A stretch of DNA of 64,000 nt from Hyphomicrobiales bacterium (GCA_900471605.1 UCEY01000006.1:1-64000), one strand, 5' to 3'; counted from the stretch's first letter, positions 7,075 to 15,846 are shown. Made by a program: numbers and translations. Notes: generated from the sequence alone by a model not told the origin.

Positions 7075-9930
7075 CTACCCCGCCGCAGCCCATTTTCTCA
7101 GATCGCCCATGATCCGACCTATGTCCGCAGAATGTGAGACAAGCGCGCCGACGGATGTTGGAAAACTACTTCGGTCGGCAAGACGTATCATACCGGCTTC
7201 TTCCAAAGCCCTGAGGCCGATCCAGAAGACCGGGTTATTCCGGTTCCCCTTGATATCGTCATCAGTGACGTCGACCATGCTCCACTCACCCCGCGGTATG
7301 TCGAGGCCCACCAGCGCATAGACACCAGCAACATAGATGGATGTTTGTCGTTCTTCGGAAAATTCTGCCGCTCGCTTTCTGAATCGGCGCTTCGTAATGT
7401 CCTTAAGATCCGTGTCCGTGATGAAACGAGCAAATTTCTTGTGTCGGTCCAGGATCACGAGGACGAAGTTTGCGAGGCGATGCGGGCGCATTCCATTCAG
7501 GATGGCCCTCATCTTTCCTTCAGCCTCAAGCCGCATCAGAATTTTCTCGATATCTCCTTCGGCGGAATTCGATGCTCGCCGTAGAACGGCCAGCAACGCC
7601 CTGCCACCAGTGCGGCGATTATACCAGATGGAGGCTATCGTTCTGCCTGCCACCCGGTCAGCTGCGACCTCCGAAAGATCGTCCCTTCCAATGTCGTGCA
7701 TCATGTGGGTCAAACGCAGCAGCGTATCGTCGCTACAACCACGGAATGTGATGTACCGACTGAAAACCTCCCTGTTCGTGGATGCGAGCGCAGTCTGGAC
7801 AGCTCTCGAAGAGCGAGCCTCGATAAGGTCTTCCGGGAGGAGGCGCTCAATGTATCTCTCCGAAAGCGCGGACCGAAGTGCACTCTCAAACCTGGCCTTG
7901 TGGTGCGGGAAGAACTCATCAATCAACCCGCAACAGATCTCGACCTTGCCGGGACTTTCAGATCCGCATCCAAATGCAAAGGAAGCTATACGATTCCCTT
8001 TGTTGAGATATTTACGAAGTGTCGAAAGAAGTGGGAGGCCCCGTGAGCTCGCGCATCGATAAAGTGTCGCGAAAGTCGTCGGGCCCACCGATGGCAGGCG
8101 ATCTTCAATCTTGCGGATCGTTTCCTGTTCCGCAAGCTTTTCCAGAATGGCCGCGTACAGGTGCGGCATGTTTTCGGAGGCCGCACCTAGAAAGGAGCTT
8201 AAACCGGTCACAATATCCGGTTTTGTGTCGAAAAAGACCCGAATACCCGGAAGCAGGATGCGCTCTATCTCGGCATAGGTAGTCACATTGGACTGGACCA
8301 GGCTTCCGAAAACTCCGCCGGCGTTCCCCATCGAGAAGTCCGGCGAGAGTGTGAGTGCTTCGGAGAGGACTGAAGACAACAATTTCTTTGCAAGGCTGGA
8401 CTGCCCCATTCCGATAAGCTTCACCCCGATATACGTTGCCTGGAAGGGATCAGCCCGCATCACTTCTCCCAGCCGCGCGTTGATGTCCGGGTCGTTGAAG
8501 GATGTGATCAACTTGCCTAGCTCGTGGTGAACGAGCTCATATCGCTGGGTGGTTGAACTTGAGTTGAGGCGAACGAAACCCAGATCCACAGCAGACTTCG
8601 GGACGCGATTGTCGAGCGACTTGAGCGAAGTGGGAATTTCCAGCAGCGACAGGGCAGCGATCTTGCCCACCAGTTTCACGTCGTCTGACGACAGCTTGGT
8701 GAGGAACTTGGCTTGAAGGTAGGTGGCTGCATCCTCAACCCTGATGGCCCAGCCTCGATCATAGCCGCCTCTCTTTGTAAGCCCTCCCAGAGCAAGAGTG
8801 AGAATAACCAGATTGGGAATCTGATCTGACCACCGTTTGGTCACCGCGGGCGGAATCTCGTTGAACTCGGTTCCAGGGAAGCGTTGAGCGAGCAAACGGC
8901 GATAGGCGGCACTGACATCGTCTCCAGTGGGAACTCGTCGGAGAAGCTCTATATCGCCCAGGCGCCTCCAATGCCCGACATCATGGTTGCTGCGAGTCGT
9001 CATCAAAAAGCGAAAGTCGTAGCCGGAGGCCTGAATGTTTGTGACAAGTTCAGAGATGCCGGAGGCATCGCCCAGATGTACGTTGTCCAATATGATAAGA
9101 GTATGGGACTCCGCGAATGTCGCCGCCACTTCCACGAGGCGAGCTCGCTCTGAACCGTTTTTCCAGTCGGTGGCAGAGGCGTCCAGGAACAGAAAGATCT
9201 CGCCTCGCTTCCTGTGCTCTGTCGCAACCGCCAGAGCGAGGCTTGTTTTGCCGCTACCGCCCTCACCTTCGATCAGCGTTATTCTGTTCTTGAAGACCCG
9301 CTCGTAAGTCCGACTGACCTCATCGGGAGGAACAACGCTTTCAGCCTCGTACTCCTCCGCAGTCGGCACGAAATCGGCCAGGCCCTGCACGAAGCGTAGA
9401 TCCGTAAAGAATGGCGCTGGCACTAGTTCCAGGCCGAGCGCCATCAATACGCGGTGATATTTGGCAGACCTGACCTCACGCGCAAACTCACCGAGAAACA
9501 CGAATTCAATCTTTCCTGCCTCGACACCCAGGAGCTTTTCAATTCGGGCCTCGGCCTGCTGAGCAGTCTCCCGGGCCTTCTTCCGATTGCTTTGAGTAAG
9601 TTCGGACTCGGACTTTCGAAAGCAAAGAAGTCGGAAACCCGCATAGACGCCTTTCTGCAATCGGGGCAGCTTCGATAGATCACCCTGAATATGTGCGCGC
9701 CAGTCATCCTTCGTGACCTCGATGAGGTACTTCTTCTCACCTGGCACCCGCGCCGTGATATCAGGGTAGCCCTTGATAGTCTGTCCATCAGGATTGCGAC
9801 CAATCGGATTGATCGACATCCCATCCCGAATAGCAAAAAACATTTCTGCCACCAGTTGCGATGCGGCCGCATCGAGTTTCTTGGCTGCCGCGATGATCGC
9901 ATTTTCGGTGGGAAGCACAGTCTCGTTCAT
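7075..9930 (-). CDS. Nuclease-like / STAND-type NTPase, defence candidate
   Basis: With the MNETVLPTEN start at 9930 the protein has 951 residues; an upstream ATG at 9993 would add 21. Residues about 50-155 look like a restriction-endonuclease fold: PDIT with D57 and LIEVTKDDW with E71, in an EVTK variant rather than plain ExK. Residues about 218-330 form a P-loop NTPase: Walker A GEGGSGKTS at 222-230, Walker B LIILDNVHLGD at about 278-288 and a sensor-like LMTTRS. The remaining about 570 residues are helical repeats without a recognised motif, as in STAND sensors. Avs-like proteins share effector-NTPase-sensor order and detect phage proteins; defence is inferred. The gene reads away from repC, 262 bp after its stop. 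Confidence 0.75.
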   Translation of the reverse strand: MNETVLPTENAIIAAAKKLDAAASQLVAEMFFAIRDGMSINPIGRNPDGQTIKGYPDITARVPGEKKYLIEVTKDDWRAHIQGDLSKLPRLQKGVYAGFRLLCFRKSESELTQSNRKKARETAQQAEARIEKLLGVEAGKIEFVFLGEFAREVRSAKYHRVLMALGLELVPAPFFTDLRFVQGLADFVPTAEEYEAESVVPPDEVSRTYERVFKNRITLIEGEGGSGKTSLALAVATEHRKRGEIFLFLDASATDWKNGSERARLVEVAATFAESHTLIILDNVHLGDASGISELVTNIQASGYDFRFLMTTRSNHDVGHWRRLGDIELLRRVPTGDDVSAAYRRLLAQRFPGTEFNEIPPAVTKRWSDQIPNLVILTLALGGLTKRGGYDRGWAIRVEDAATYLQAKFLTKLSSDDVKLVGKIAALSLLEIPTSLKSLDNRVPKSAVDLGFVRLNSSSTTQRYELVHHELGKLITSFNDPDINARLGEVMRADPFQATYIGVKLIGMGQSSLAKKLLSSVLSEALTLSPDFSMGNAGGVFGSLVQSNVTTYAEIERILLPGIRVFFDTKPDIVTGLSSFLGAASENMPHLYAAILEKLAEQETIRKIEDRLPSVGPTTFATLYRCASSRGLPLLSTLRKYLNKGNRIASFAFGCGSESPGKVEICCGLIDEFFPHHKARFESALRSALSERYIERLLPEDLIEARSSRAVQTALASTNREVFSRYITFRGCSDDTLLRLTHMMHDIGRDDLSEVAADRVAGRTIASIWYNRRTGGRALLAVLRRASNSAEGDIEKILMRLEAEGKMRAILNGMRPHRLANFVLVILDRHKKFARFITDTDLKDITKRRFRKRAAEFSEERQTSIYVAGVYALVGLDIPRGEWSMVDVTDDDIKGNRNNPVFWIGLRALEEAGMIRLADRSSFPTSVGALVSHSADIGRIMGDLRKWAAAG

Positions 9931-10020
9931 TATGCCGACGCCCATCAGGAAGATTATGGTCTGCAATCTACTCGATGCCAGAGATCGAGACAAAGTTGCA
10001 AGCCGGAACCTAAGTGAAAT

Positions 10021-10080
10021 AGGTTACTCATTCTTATTGTTGAATGCCAACTGACATCTGGCTTTCAACGCCAGTAACCT
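10021..10080. repeat. Nested inverted repeat between repC and the STAND gene
   Basis: The outer arms AGGTTACT (10021-10028) and AGTAACCT (10073-10080) are perfect complements. The inner arms GTTGAATGCCA (10039-10049) and TGGCTTTCAAC (10059-10069) pair at 10 of 11 positions. The element lies about 90 bp upstream of the STAND gene start and downstream of repC, both minus strand. It could be an operator, a transcript-ending structure for repC (no T-run follows), or a replication or partition site. Confidence 0.7.
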
Positions 10081-10100
10081 GCTGTTAAAAAAGAGAAAAC

Positions 10101-10124
10101 AACGGAAAAAAACGGCTGACAAGT
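10101..10124. repeat. 19-bp plasmid repeat, copy downstream of repC
   Basis: The motif A7-CGGCTGACAAGT (10106-10124) occurs identically at 12652-12670 between repA and repB. In known repABC plasmids the parS centromere sites lie either between repA and repB or downstream of repC, so both positions fit. The sequence does not match the published palindromic parS consensus that I recall, so the partition role is only suggested. Confidence 0.6.
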
Positions 10125-10192
10125 GGCGTATGTGCGCTACCCAAGCCGAGGCGCTGTTTTCTCGATCGCATGGCAAGCTGTCGCTAGCTCCA

Positions 10193-11437
10193 TCAGGCAG
10201 TTTTTCGATTTCCTTGCTCGTTTGCCTTCATGAGAGCCATCAGCATTGGCCCAAGCGAAAACTCCCCGCGCTCAGAGCGCCTGGTGAGATCCCGCAGATA
10301 GCCGCCCGCCGACGTTATGAAATTCGACCGCTCGAGAATGCAGGCCACCGCCACCGCGGCATTCTCCGGCCCCATGGCGTTGCACGCCTCCTCGTAGGCA
10401 GAGGGGCTGACGCCGAGCATCGAGCGCACAACGACAGCCGCCTTCATGAGCTCGCGCCAATGCTCGATGCGCCCGCCGGGCCCATAATCTGTGATCTGGG
10501 GGCAGGCACGAAGGACCATTCCGAGCGGGAACGACTTGATCGGCTCGCGTCTCGTCTTCTGTATTTCCTTCGGCTCATCCCTCGTCAAAGGTTTGTCCGC
10601 CAAGCTCTCGCCCTGCTCTTGTCCAGAGCTAGGTTCAAGTTCATTTATGGATTCGGTATTTGAATTCTGTATGTGACGGTCATCCTGAATGGCATTGCCA
10701 TGCATTTCTTTTGATTTAAGCTGGATTTCCAGGATGTTGAGCACCTCTTCCCGCAGGAGCTCCATTTCATCGAGCGTAGTCTCGACCTGAGAGCGGTTCG
10801 GGTGGCGAGGGAGGCGAGCGAGAATGCTGACATACTCGGACTCCACATGGTCCCAGTTGCCGGCCGCGCCCTCTTCCACGGCGGCCGAGATCAACTTTCG
10901 CACATCGCGGCGGCAGATCGTCAGCGCTTCCCTTGCGCGGCGGAAGCGCGCGCGCTCGGCAGCGACGTCCTGCGCCATCAAGGCGAGTTCCGTAGCACGA
11001 GCCAGCAGCGGCGTCAGGTCAAACCCGTAGGCCTGTTCGACCTCGCCATCCCGGTTGCGGTGTGCATAACGTTTGCCGTTCGGGCTGTCGCGCCGGAGAA
11101 TAAGGCCCGCGTCAACCAGCGCGGCGAGTTGCCGGCGCAGGGTTGTCTCGGTGATCCCGTGGGCCCTAACGGACAGCTGGGCGTTTGATGGGAAGACGAC
11201 CAGACCCTGGCTCGGATCGAGCTGCGCCTGGGGGTGAAACGTCAAGAGGGCATCAAGGACGGCAAGTGCCCGGTCCTGGATTCCCAGGCGTTCCCGCGCC
11301 TCACAAACGTCTCGAAAGACTTTCCACTTCTCGATGCGCGTTTCCGGTCGCGGATTCTCGATCGCCATCTGGCTGCGTACCAGGGCGAGCGATAGCGGCC
11401 GCCGCCCGAAGGGCGTCGTCACATGTCCCGTCTGCAT
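10193..11437 (-). CDS. repC: Replication initiator RepC
   Basis: A 414-residue RepC initiator, recognised from the conserved N-terminus (TTPFGRRPLSLALVRSQ) and the following WKVFRDVCEARERLGIQDRALAVLDALLTFHP. In this family RepC is the only protein strictly needed for replication and the origin lies inside its own coding sequence. An acidic, low-complexity segment at about 250-290 precedes the conserved C-terminal domain (AYEEACNAMGPENAAVAVACILE). An AAGGTG ribosome site precedes the ATG. The gene is last in the repABC operon, 156 bp after repB, and its translation is expected to be limited by the antisense RNA in that gap. Confidence 0.96.
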   Translation of the reverse strand: MQTGHVTTPFGRRPLSLALVRSQMAIENPRPETRIEKWKVFRDVCEARERLGIQDRALAVLDALLTFHPQAQLDPSQGLVVFPSNAQLSVRAHGITETTLRRQLAALVDAGLILRRDSPNGKRYAHRNRDGEVEQAYGFDLTPLLARATELALMAQDVAAERARFRRAREALTICRRDVRKLISAAVEEGAAGNWDHVESEYVSILARLPRHPNRSQVETTLDEMELLREEVLNILEIQLKSKEMHGNAIQDDRHIQNSNTESINELEPSSGQEQGESLADKPLTRDEPKEIQKTRREPIKSFPLGMVLRACPQITDYGPGGRIEHWRELMKAAVVVRSMLGVSPSAYEEACNAMGPENAAVAVACILERSNFITSAGGYLRDLTRRSERGEFSLGPMLMALMKANEQGNRKTA

Positions 11438-11504
11438 TTTTCTTTCACCTTGCTTCAGGCAAAGGAAATCCGCTCACCAAATCGGCGCCAAGACTCTTGA
11501 CTGT

Positions 11505-11590
11505 GATTCCGGGAAATGCGATTCTCGATCCTGCTAGAGATGACGAGAGAGGCTTCCACGGTTCGCCGTTTGGGGGCCTTTTTCTTTTGC
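11505..11590 (+). ncRNA. Counter-transcribed antisense RNA of the repB-repC gap
   Basis: repABC plasmids carry a small antisense RNA between repB and repC on the opposite strand. Here a TTGACT -35-like box (11497-11502) is followed by a weak GATTCT -10 (11520-11525). The sequence ends in an excellent intrinsic terminator: arms 11550-11561 and 11566-11579 pair around a TTCG loop, followed by a T-rich tract to 11588. The exact 5' end cannot be fixed by eye and probably lies near 11530. Its predicted role is repression of repC expression and plasmid incompatibility. Confidence 0.75.
11550..11588 (+). terminator. ctRNA intrinsic terminator
   Basis: The stem AGGCTTCCACGG / CCGTTTGGGGGCCT (with G-T pairs and a two-base bulge) closes on a TTCG tetraloop and is followed by TTTTTCTTTT. 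It abuts the repB stop codon at 11594. Confidence 0.8.
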
Positions 11591-11593
11591 GGT

Positions 11594-12589
11594 TCAGTCT
11601 CCGTTCGTTTCAGTTTTCGATCCTTTGTACTCCTCGTACAAACGACCCATGTGTGAAGACAGCCATTCGCTGAACGGCCTGGCTTCAGCATTGGTAAGCT
11701 CGATGGCAACCTTCCTTGCCTTCGCATTTATCACCATGTTCAACGCGCGATCGGTCGAGGTCCAGTCCCGGACAGCGGGTTCAGCCTTCGGCTTCTTGGC
11801 GGCTGACCGGGCCTTGTATCGCTTCAGGTGATCATGGAGTTTGTCGAAGCGGTCGCCTTCTGGAAGCGCCTGGAAGTCGGCGGACTCCACGTGCTCGATC
11901 GCAACCTTGGACAGGGCAGGGGCAAGGACAAGCTGGCGGAGGCTCAGCCACCGGTCGCGCCCGATTTTCTTGGACGCACCCAAGGCCGTTATAACCGATG
12001 CCGGCACTGCCTCGACGACCGCGAGCATCTTTGAAAGCATCGCTTCATCGATGGCGAGCGAGGAACGAACAGTTTCCTTCGTCATGCCTGAGCCAATCAG
12101 GTTCTGGGCGAAGTAGGCGCGTTCTATGAAGGACAGGTTGGAGCGGGCCGCGTTTTCCTGGCCCTGCACGATTGCGGAGGTGGTGTCGTCCAGCTTCTTG
12201 ACGATTGCCTTGACCGGAACGCCAAGTTCGCGCGCGACCCTGAGGCGACGATGGCCGAACACCACCATATATCGCTTGGCGTCCGTCGAGATCGGGCGAA
12301 CCAGAATGGGCGTCGTCTGACCTGATTCCCTGATCGCCTGGAGCAGTTCCTGAAACTCCTCCCCATCGTCGGTCAAACGGTCGGCCACGAAGGAGGCATC
12401 GATCAACTGCGGATCAAGCTCGACGATCACCTCGCCTTCCATCAGCTTCTTGGTGTTCTCGGCCATATCTTCGATGGAGCGGACAACCGTCTTTGCTGCT
12501 CCTGTCATGCCGTAGCCCGGCTTGGTTGGCGTCTGGCTCGCCGAGATGGCAGCCATGTCCAGCTTGGCGAACGGATTTTCACGCGACAT
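11594..12589 (-). CDS. repB: Partition protein RepB (ParB family)
   Basis: A ParB-like centromere-binding protein of 331 residues from the MSRENPFAKLD start; an in-frame ATG at 12610 is less likely. The ParB nuclease-like region contains QTTPILVRP and the FGHRRLRVARELG motif, followed by a helix-turn-helix region (IGSGMTKETVRSSLAIDEAMLSKMLAV). RepB binds parS and works with the RepA ATPase in segregation; together they repress the repABC promoter. The gene lies 84 bp downstream of repA. That gap contains one copy of the 19-bp repeat that recurs downstream of repC. Confidence 0.95.
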   Translation of the reverse strand: MSRENPFAKLDMAAISASQTPTKPGYGMTGAAKTVVRSIEDMAENTKKLMEGEVIVELDPQLIDASFVADRLTDDGEEFQELLQAIRESGQTTPILVRPISTDAKRYMVVFGHRRLRVARELGVPVKAIVKKLDDTTSAIVQGQENAARSNLSFIERAYFAQNLIGSGMTKETVRSSLAIDEAMLSKMLAVVEAVPASVITALGASKKIGRDRWLSLRQLVLAPALSKVAIEHVESADFQALPEGDRFDKLHDHLKRYKARSAAKKPKAEPAVRDWTSTDRALNMVINAKARKVAIELTNAEARPFSEWLSSHMGRLYEEYKGSKTETNGD

Positions 12590-12644
12590 GGCCGGCCTCC
12601 AGACGAGCATTCAACTGCGACAAGCCGTTCATCGCGCTCTGAAA

Positions 12645-12670
12645 AACGGCAAAAAAAACGGCTGACAAGT
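12645..12670. repeat. 19-bp plasmid repeat, copy between repA and repB
   Basis: An A8 tract followed by CGGCTGACAAGT ends at 12670, four bases beyond the repA stop. The last 19 bases are identical to 10106-10124 downstream of repC, in the same orientation. This is a candidate partition or copy-number element. Confidence 0.6.
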
Positions 12671-12673
12671 CTC

Positions 12674-13864
12674 TCATTTTCGCCCCCAGACACCATGGAT
12701 GAGATCGACGATTTCCGCGTTGGCGGCATTGAGACTTTCCATTGCCCGGTCGTAGGTCGCGCGGACGAACTCGCCCCGCTCGACCTCGTACAGGGTCTGC
12801 TTCTTGATCGACGCGTCGGAAATAGCCGTGGATTTCAGCACGTGGTTTCTCAGCATCTGCTGCGCAAACATCGACTGCATGAACCCGACCATCTGGGCCT
12901 GGGGGATATCCGTCGGCTCAAAGCGGGTGATCAGATAGCGGAACCATTGCACCCGCATCTCCGCCCCGGCCTCGGCGACGGGCCCCATGATCCCGCCGAG
13001 CATCATAAGAAACTGGCTCATTGACATGATGTCCAGCATCTGCGGATGGATGGTGATGAGGATGCCTGTCGAGGCCATGAGTGCGGTGATCGTCAGGTAG
13101 CCCAGCTGAGGAGGGCAGTCGATGACGACGACGTCATATTTGTCATCGACCTGCTTCAAGGCGCTGGCGATCCGCATGTAGAACAGCCGGCCGTCCTCGC
13201 CCTTCCTGGACGAGATCGCCAGCGGCACGTCATATTCGTATTCCTGGAGAACCAGGTTAGCAGGGACCACATCCAGTCCCGGGATGTTGGTCGGCTGGAT
13301 GACGTCCGCGATCGACTTGCGTTCATCATCGAAGCGGAGAGCCTCATAGAGAGAGGCAGTGTCGTCAAGCTCCGGCTGGATCCCGAAGAGCGAGGTGAGC
13401 GAGGCCTGTGGATCGAGATCGACCGCCAGTACCCGATGGCCGGTGAGGGCAAGATACTGGGCAAGGTGTGCGGCCGTGGTGGTCTTGCCGCTCCCCCCCT
13501 TGAAATTGACGACCGAGACAACCTGCATCGGCTCGCCTTCCCGGCGCCGGGGCACGTAGTAGCGCTTGTCGGACTTCTTGTTTGCCTCGAGATAATCCCG
13601 GAGCTCGAGCATCTGGTCTGCCGTGTAGTACCGGCGCCCGCTGACCGACTCGATCTCCGGCCCCTTGCCATCAGAATGGAGTTGCCTCAGATGCGTCTGC
13701 GTCACCCCCATGAAATCAGCGACTTCGGCAAGCTGGAACTTGCGCAATCCCTTGCGGGCGTCCGGCGGGTATTGCTGGCTGCGCAACATATGCAATGCGC
13801 TTGAGATCTTCGACCCCTGCTGGGCGATCTCGATATCAAACCTGTTTTGCAGCTGAGTGCTCAT
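12674..13864 (-). CDS. repA: Partition ATPase RepA (ParA family)
   Basis: A 396-residue ParA-type ATPase. The N-terminal about 110 residues hold a MerR-like DNA-binding region (FMGVTQTHLRQLHSDG and GRRYYTADQMLELRDYL). The deviant Walker A motif is FKGGSGKTTTAAHLA, with VDLDPQASLT and VIDCPPQLG following. It is the first gene of repABC, drives plasmid segregation with RepB and autorepresses the operon. It is divergent from traI across 375 bp carrying two tra boxes. In Ti plasmids that arrangement lets quorum sensing raise copy number, so the same is expected here. Confidence 0.96.
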   Translation of the reverse strand: MSTQLQNRFDIEIAQQGSKISSALHMLRSQQYPPDARKGLRKFQLAEVADFMGVTQTHLRQLHSDGKGPEIESVSGRRYYTADQMLELRDYLEANKKSDKRYYVPRRREGEPMQVVSVVNFKGGSGKTTTAAHLAQYLALTGHRVLAVDLDPQASLTSLFGIQPELDDTASLYEALRFDDERKSIADVIQPTNIPGLDVVPANLVLQEYEYDVPLAISSRKGEDGRLFYMRIASALKQVDDKYDVVVIDCPPQLGYLTITALMASTGILITIHPQMLDIMSMSQFLMMLGGIMGPVAEAGAEMRVQWFRYLITRFEPTDIPQAQMVGFMQSMFAQQMLRNHVLKSTAISDASIKKQTLYEVERGEFVRATYDRAMESLNAANAEIVDLIHGVWGRK

Positions 13865-14074
13865 TTTGCGAACTATTTCCCGGAGGTCTTCATTTTCGAA
13901 AAAATGGCTTTGCGGCCATCATTTGCGAAACTATCATCCGATTCCCATCGCGCCGCAAGACATTTAAGGTTAACAACAAGTTAACGCACGTGTCGGGAAT
14001 CGGCCCGGCTCAGCGAATCCGCGATATCTTTCCGCCAGTTAGGCAGATTCCGTCAGTTGCGTATAGTCGGTGGA

Positions 14075-14092
14075 AACTGCAGATCTGCAGTT
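14075..14092. promoter_or_regulatory. tra box 1 (TraR operator)
   Basis: The 18-bp perfect palindrome AACTGCAGATCTGCAGTT matches the size and core of the TraR-binding tra box of Ti plasmids. It lies between repA and traI. Confidence 0.8.
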
Positions 14093-14163
14093 GCAGCAGC
14101 TGATCTCGCTGACCCGGGCCATGGAGGCTGACGGCTTTTCGTCGTTCAACAGCTAGAATCACC

Positions 14164-14181
14164 GACTGCAGATCTGCAGAT
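14164..14181. promoter_or_regulatory. tra box 2 (TraR operator) upstream of traI
   Basis: GACTGCAGATCTGCAGAT has a 14-bp perfect palindromic core and ends 58 bp before the traI start. That is a fitting place for activation of the traI-trb promoter. Confidence 0.8.
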
Positions 14182-14239
14182 GGCCACATCGTTTTTCAGG
14201 TGATCTTTCTACGCATGTCCGAAACAAGCGGAGAACGAC

Positions 14240-14878
14240 ATGCGGATCCTGACCGTTCCACCTGACCGGTACGCCCAACATTCCGATGAACTGGCGCAGA
14301 TGCACCGACTTCGCGCGATGGTCTTCCGCGGCCGCCTGGAATGGGATGTCACCGTCACCGAATCCGGCGAATTCGACGAATACGATACGCTCGATCCCAC
14401 TTACATCCTGGCTGTGACCGAAGACACCCGCGTGGTCGGATGCGCTCGCCTTTTGCCGGCACAAGGTCCAACCATGCTGGAGAAAACATTCCCCCAGCTC
14501 CTTGAGAGGGGGAAACTAAATGCCTCGCCGACGATGGTCGAAAGTTCGCGGTTCTGCGTTGACACGTCCCTGGCTAAGGCGAGGGGAGGGGGCCAGCTTC
14601 ATCTCGCCACGCTCACCATGTTCACCGGCATCATCGATTGGGCGATGGCCAACGGCTACAACGAGATTGTAACCGCGACCGACCTTCGCTTTGAACGGAT
14701 CCTCAACCGCGCCGCCTGGCCCATGAAGCGGTTGGGGGAGCCAAGGGAAATAGGCAACACGATTGCAATTGCCGGCTCCCTGCCGGCTGATCCGGAAAGC
14801 TTCAACCGCGTTCGACCGGTAGCCTACAAGTCTTCCATAGCGCGGAACTCAGTCGCCCAGATCCGGAGTGCTGCGTGA
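14240..14878 (+). CDS. traI: Acyl-homoserine-lactone synthase TraI
   Basis: A 212-residue LuxI-family synthase. The conserved N-terminal residues are visible in HRLRAMVFRGRLEWDV (Arg, Phe, Trp), EYDTLDPTYILA (acidic pair) and VVGCARLLP, followed by ESSRFCVD. It makes the autoinducer from S-adenosylmethionine and acyl-ACP that activates TraR. It is the first gene of the traI-trb operon; the ATG start lies just after a GCGGAG ribosome site and its stop overlaps the trbB GTG. tra box 2 upstream gives the expected positive feedback. Confidence 0.96.
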   Translation: MRILTVPPDRYAQHSDELAQMHRLRAMVFRGRLEWDVTVTESGEFDEYDTLDPTYILAVTEDTRVVGCARLLPAQGPTMLEKTFPQLLERGKLNASPTMVESSRFCVDTSLAKARGGGQLHLATLTMFTGIIDWAMANGYNEIVTATDLRFERILNRAAWPMKRLGEPREIGNTIAIAGSLPADPESFNRVRPVAYKSSIARNSVAQIRSAA

Positions 14879-15846
14879 CACAGCTCCGCTCACATCCACG
14901 CCTGGTCCGCAAGCTGCAGGATGCGCTTGGGGATCAGCTCTGCGTCGCGCTCGATGATGCGACGGTGGTCGAAATCATGCTCAACCCCGACGGCAAGCTC
15001 TTTATCGAGAGGCTGGGTCACGGCGTGGCTCCAGCCGGTGCGATGACCCCCGCAGCCGCCGAGGTGGTGATTGGAAGCGTGGCTCACGCCCTGCAGTCCG
15101 AAGCCGACACGGACCGACCGATCATTTCCGGTGAACTGCCGATCGGTGGACACCGGTTTGAGGGATTGCTGCCGCCTGTCGTCTCCGGCCCGGCCTTCAC
15201 CATCCGCCGCCGCGCGTCGCGTCTCATTCCCCTGGAAGAGTACGTGAAATCCAGGATCATGACGGCGGCACAGGCCTCAGTGATACGCAGCGCGATCGAA
15301 GCGCGCATGAACATCGTCATTTCCGGTGGAACGGGCTCGGGGAAGACCACGCTTGCGAACGCCATTATCGCCGAAGTGGTTGCGACTGCACCCGACGATC
15401 GCATGGTGATCCTCGAAGACACTGTCGAAATCCAGTGTGCGGCGGAAAATGCGATATCGCTCCATACGAGCGATACGATCGACATGGCGAGACTGCTCAA
15501 GAGCACGATGCGGTTACGCCCGGATCGCATCATCGTTGGCGAAGTCCGTGACGGGGCAGCGCTCACACTCCTGAAAGCCTGGAACACGGGGCATCCCGGC
15601 GGCATCACCACAATCCATTCCAATACGGCGATGTCAGCCCTGCGGCGGCTGGAACAACTGACGGCGGAAGCCAGCCAGCAGCCGATGCAGGCGGTGATCG
15701 GCGAAGCTGTCGATCTTGTCGTCTCAATCGAGCGCACGGGGAAGGGGAGGCGCGTCCGGGAGATCATCCACATCGAAGGATACCGAAACGGCCACTACCA
15801 GACCGAACACTATGCCCAGATCGACGAGGACAGCCATGTCGCATAA
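14875..15846 (+). CDS. trbB: Conjugal transfer ATPase TrbB
   Basis: A 323-residue VirB11-type traffic ATPase of the mating-pair-formation type IV secretion system. It shows Walker [16 protein letters not shown] at about 151-165, an acidic LEDTVEIQ box, a [16 protein letters not shown]alker B/Asp-box region and the [12 protein letters not shown] histidine box. It acts as a hexamer on the inner face of the membrane, powering pilus assembly and substrate transfer. The GTG start overlaps the traI stop, and the 3' end overlaps trbC, implying translational coupling. Confidence 0.96.
   Translation: MTQLRSHPRLVRKLQDALGDQLCVALDDATVVEIMLNPDGKLFIERLGHGVAPAGAMTPAAAEVVIGSVAHALQSEADTDRPIISGELPIGGHRFEGLLPPVVSGPAFTIRRRASRLIPLEEYVKSRIMTAAQASVIRSAIEARMNIVISGGTGSGKTTLANAIIAEVVATAPDDRMVILEDTVEIQCAAENAISLHTSDTIDMARLLKSTMRLRPDRIIVGEVRDGAALTLLKAWNTGHPGGITTIHSNTAMSALRRLEQLTAEASQQPMQAVIGEAVDLVVSIERTGKGRRVREIIHIEGYRNGHYQTEHYAQIDEDSHVA

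Larger units (their letters stand above)
13865..14239. promoter_or_regulatory. Divergent repA / traI control region
   Basis: This 375-bp gap separates repABC (minus) from traI-trb (plus). It contains two TGCAGATCTGCA-centred tra boxes, listed separately, and a pair of GTTAAC repeats around 13968-13983 nearer repA. No open frame is convincing. Known Ti plasmids use this same position for TraR-dependent promoters in both directions. Confidence 0.8.

Noticed and set aside
10101..10124. Reading the A-tract repeat as a minus-strand terminator of repC
   Set aside because: The T-tract on the minus strand is not preceded by a GC-rich stem, so it does not meet the terminator pattern.
12605..12660. 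Palindromic parS match between repA and repB
   Set aside because: No sequence fitting the GTT-N10-AAC palindrome was found there; only the non-palindromic 19-bp repeat stands out.
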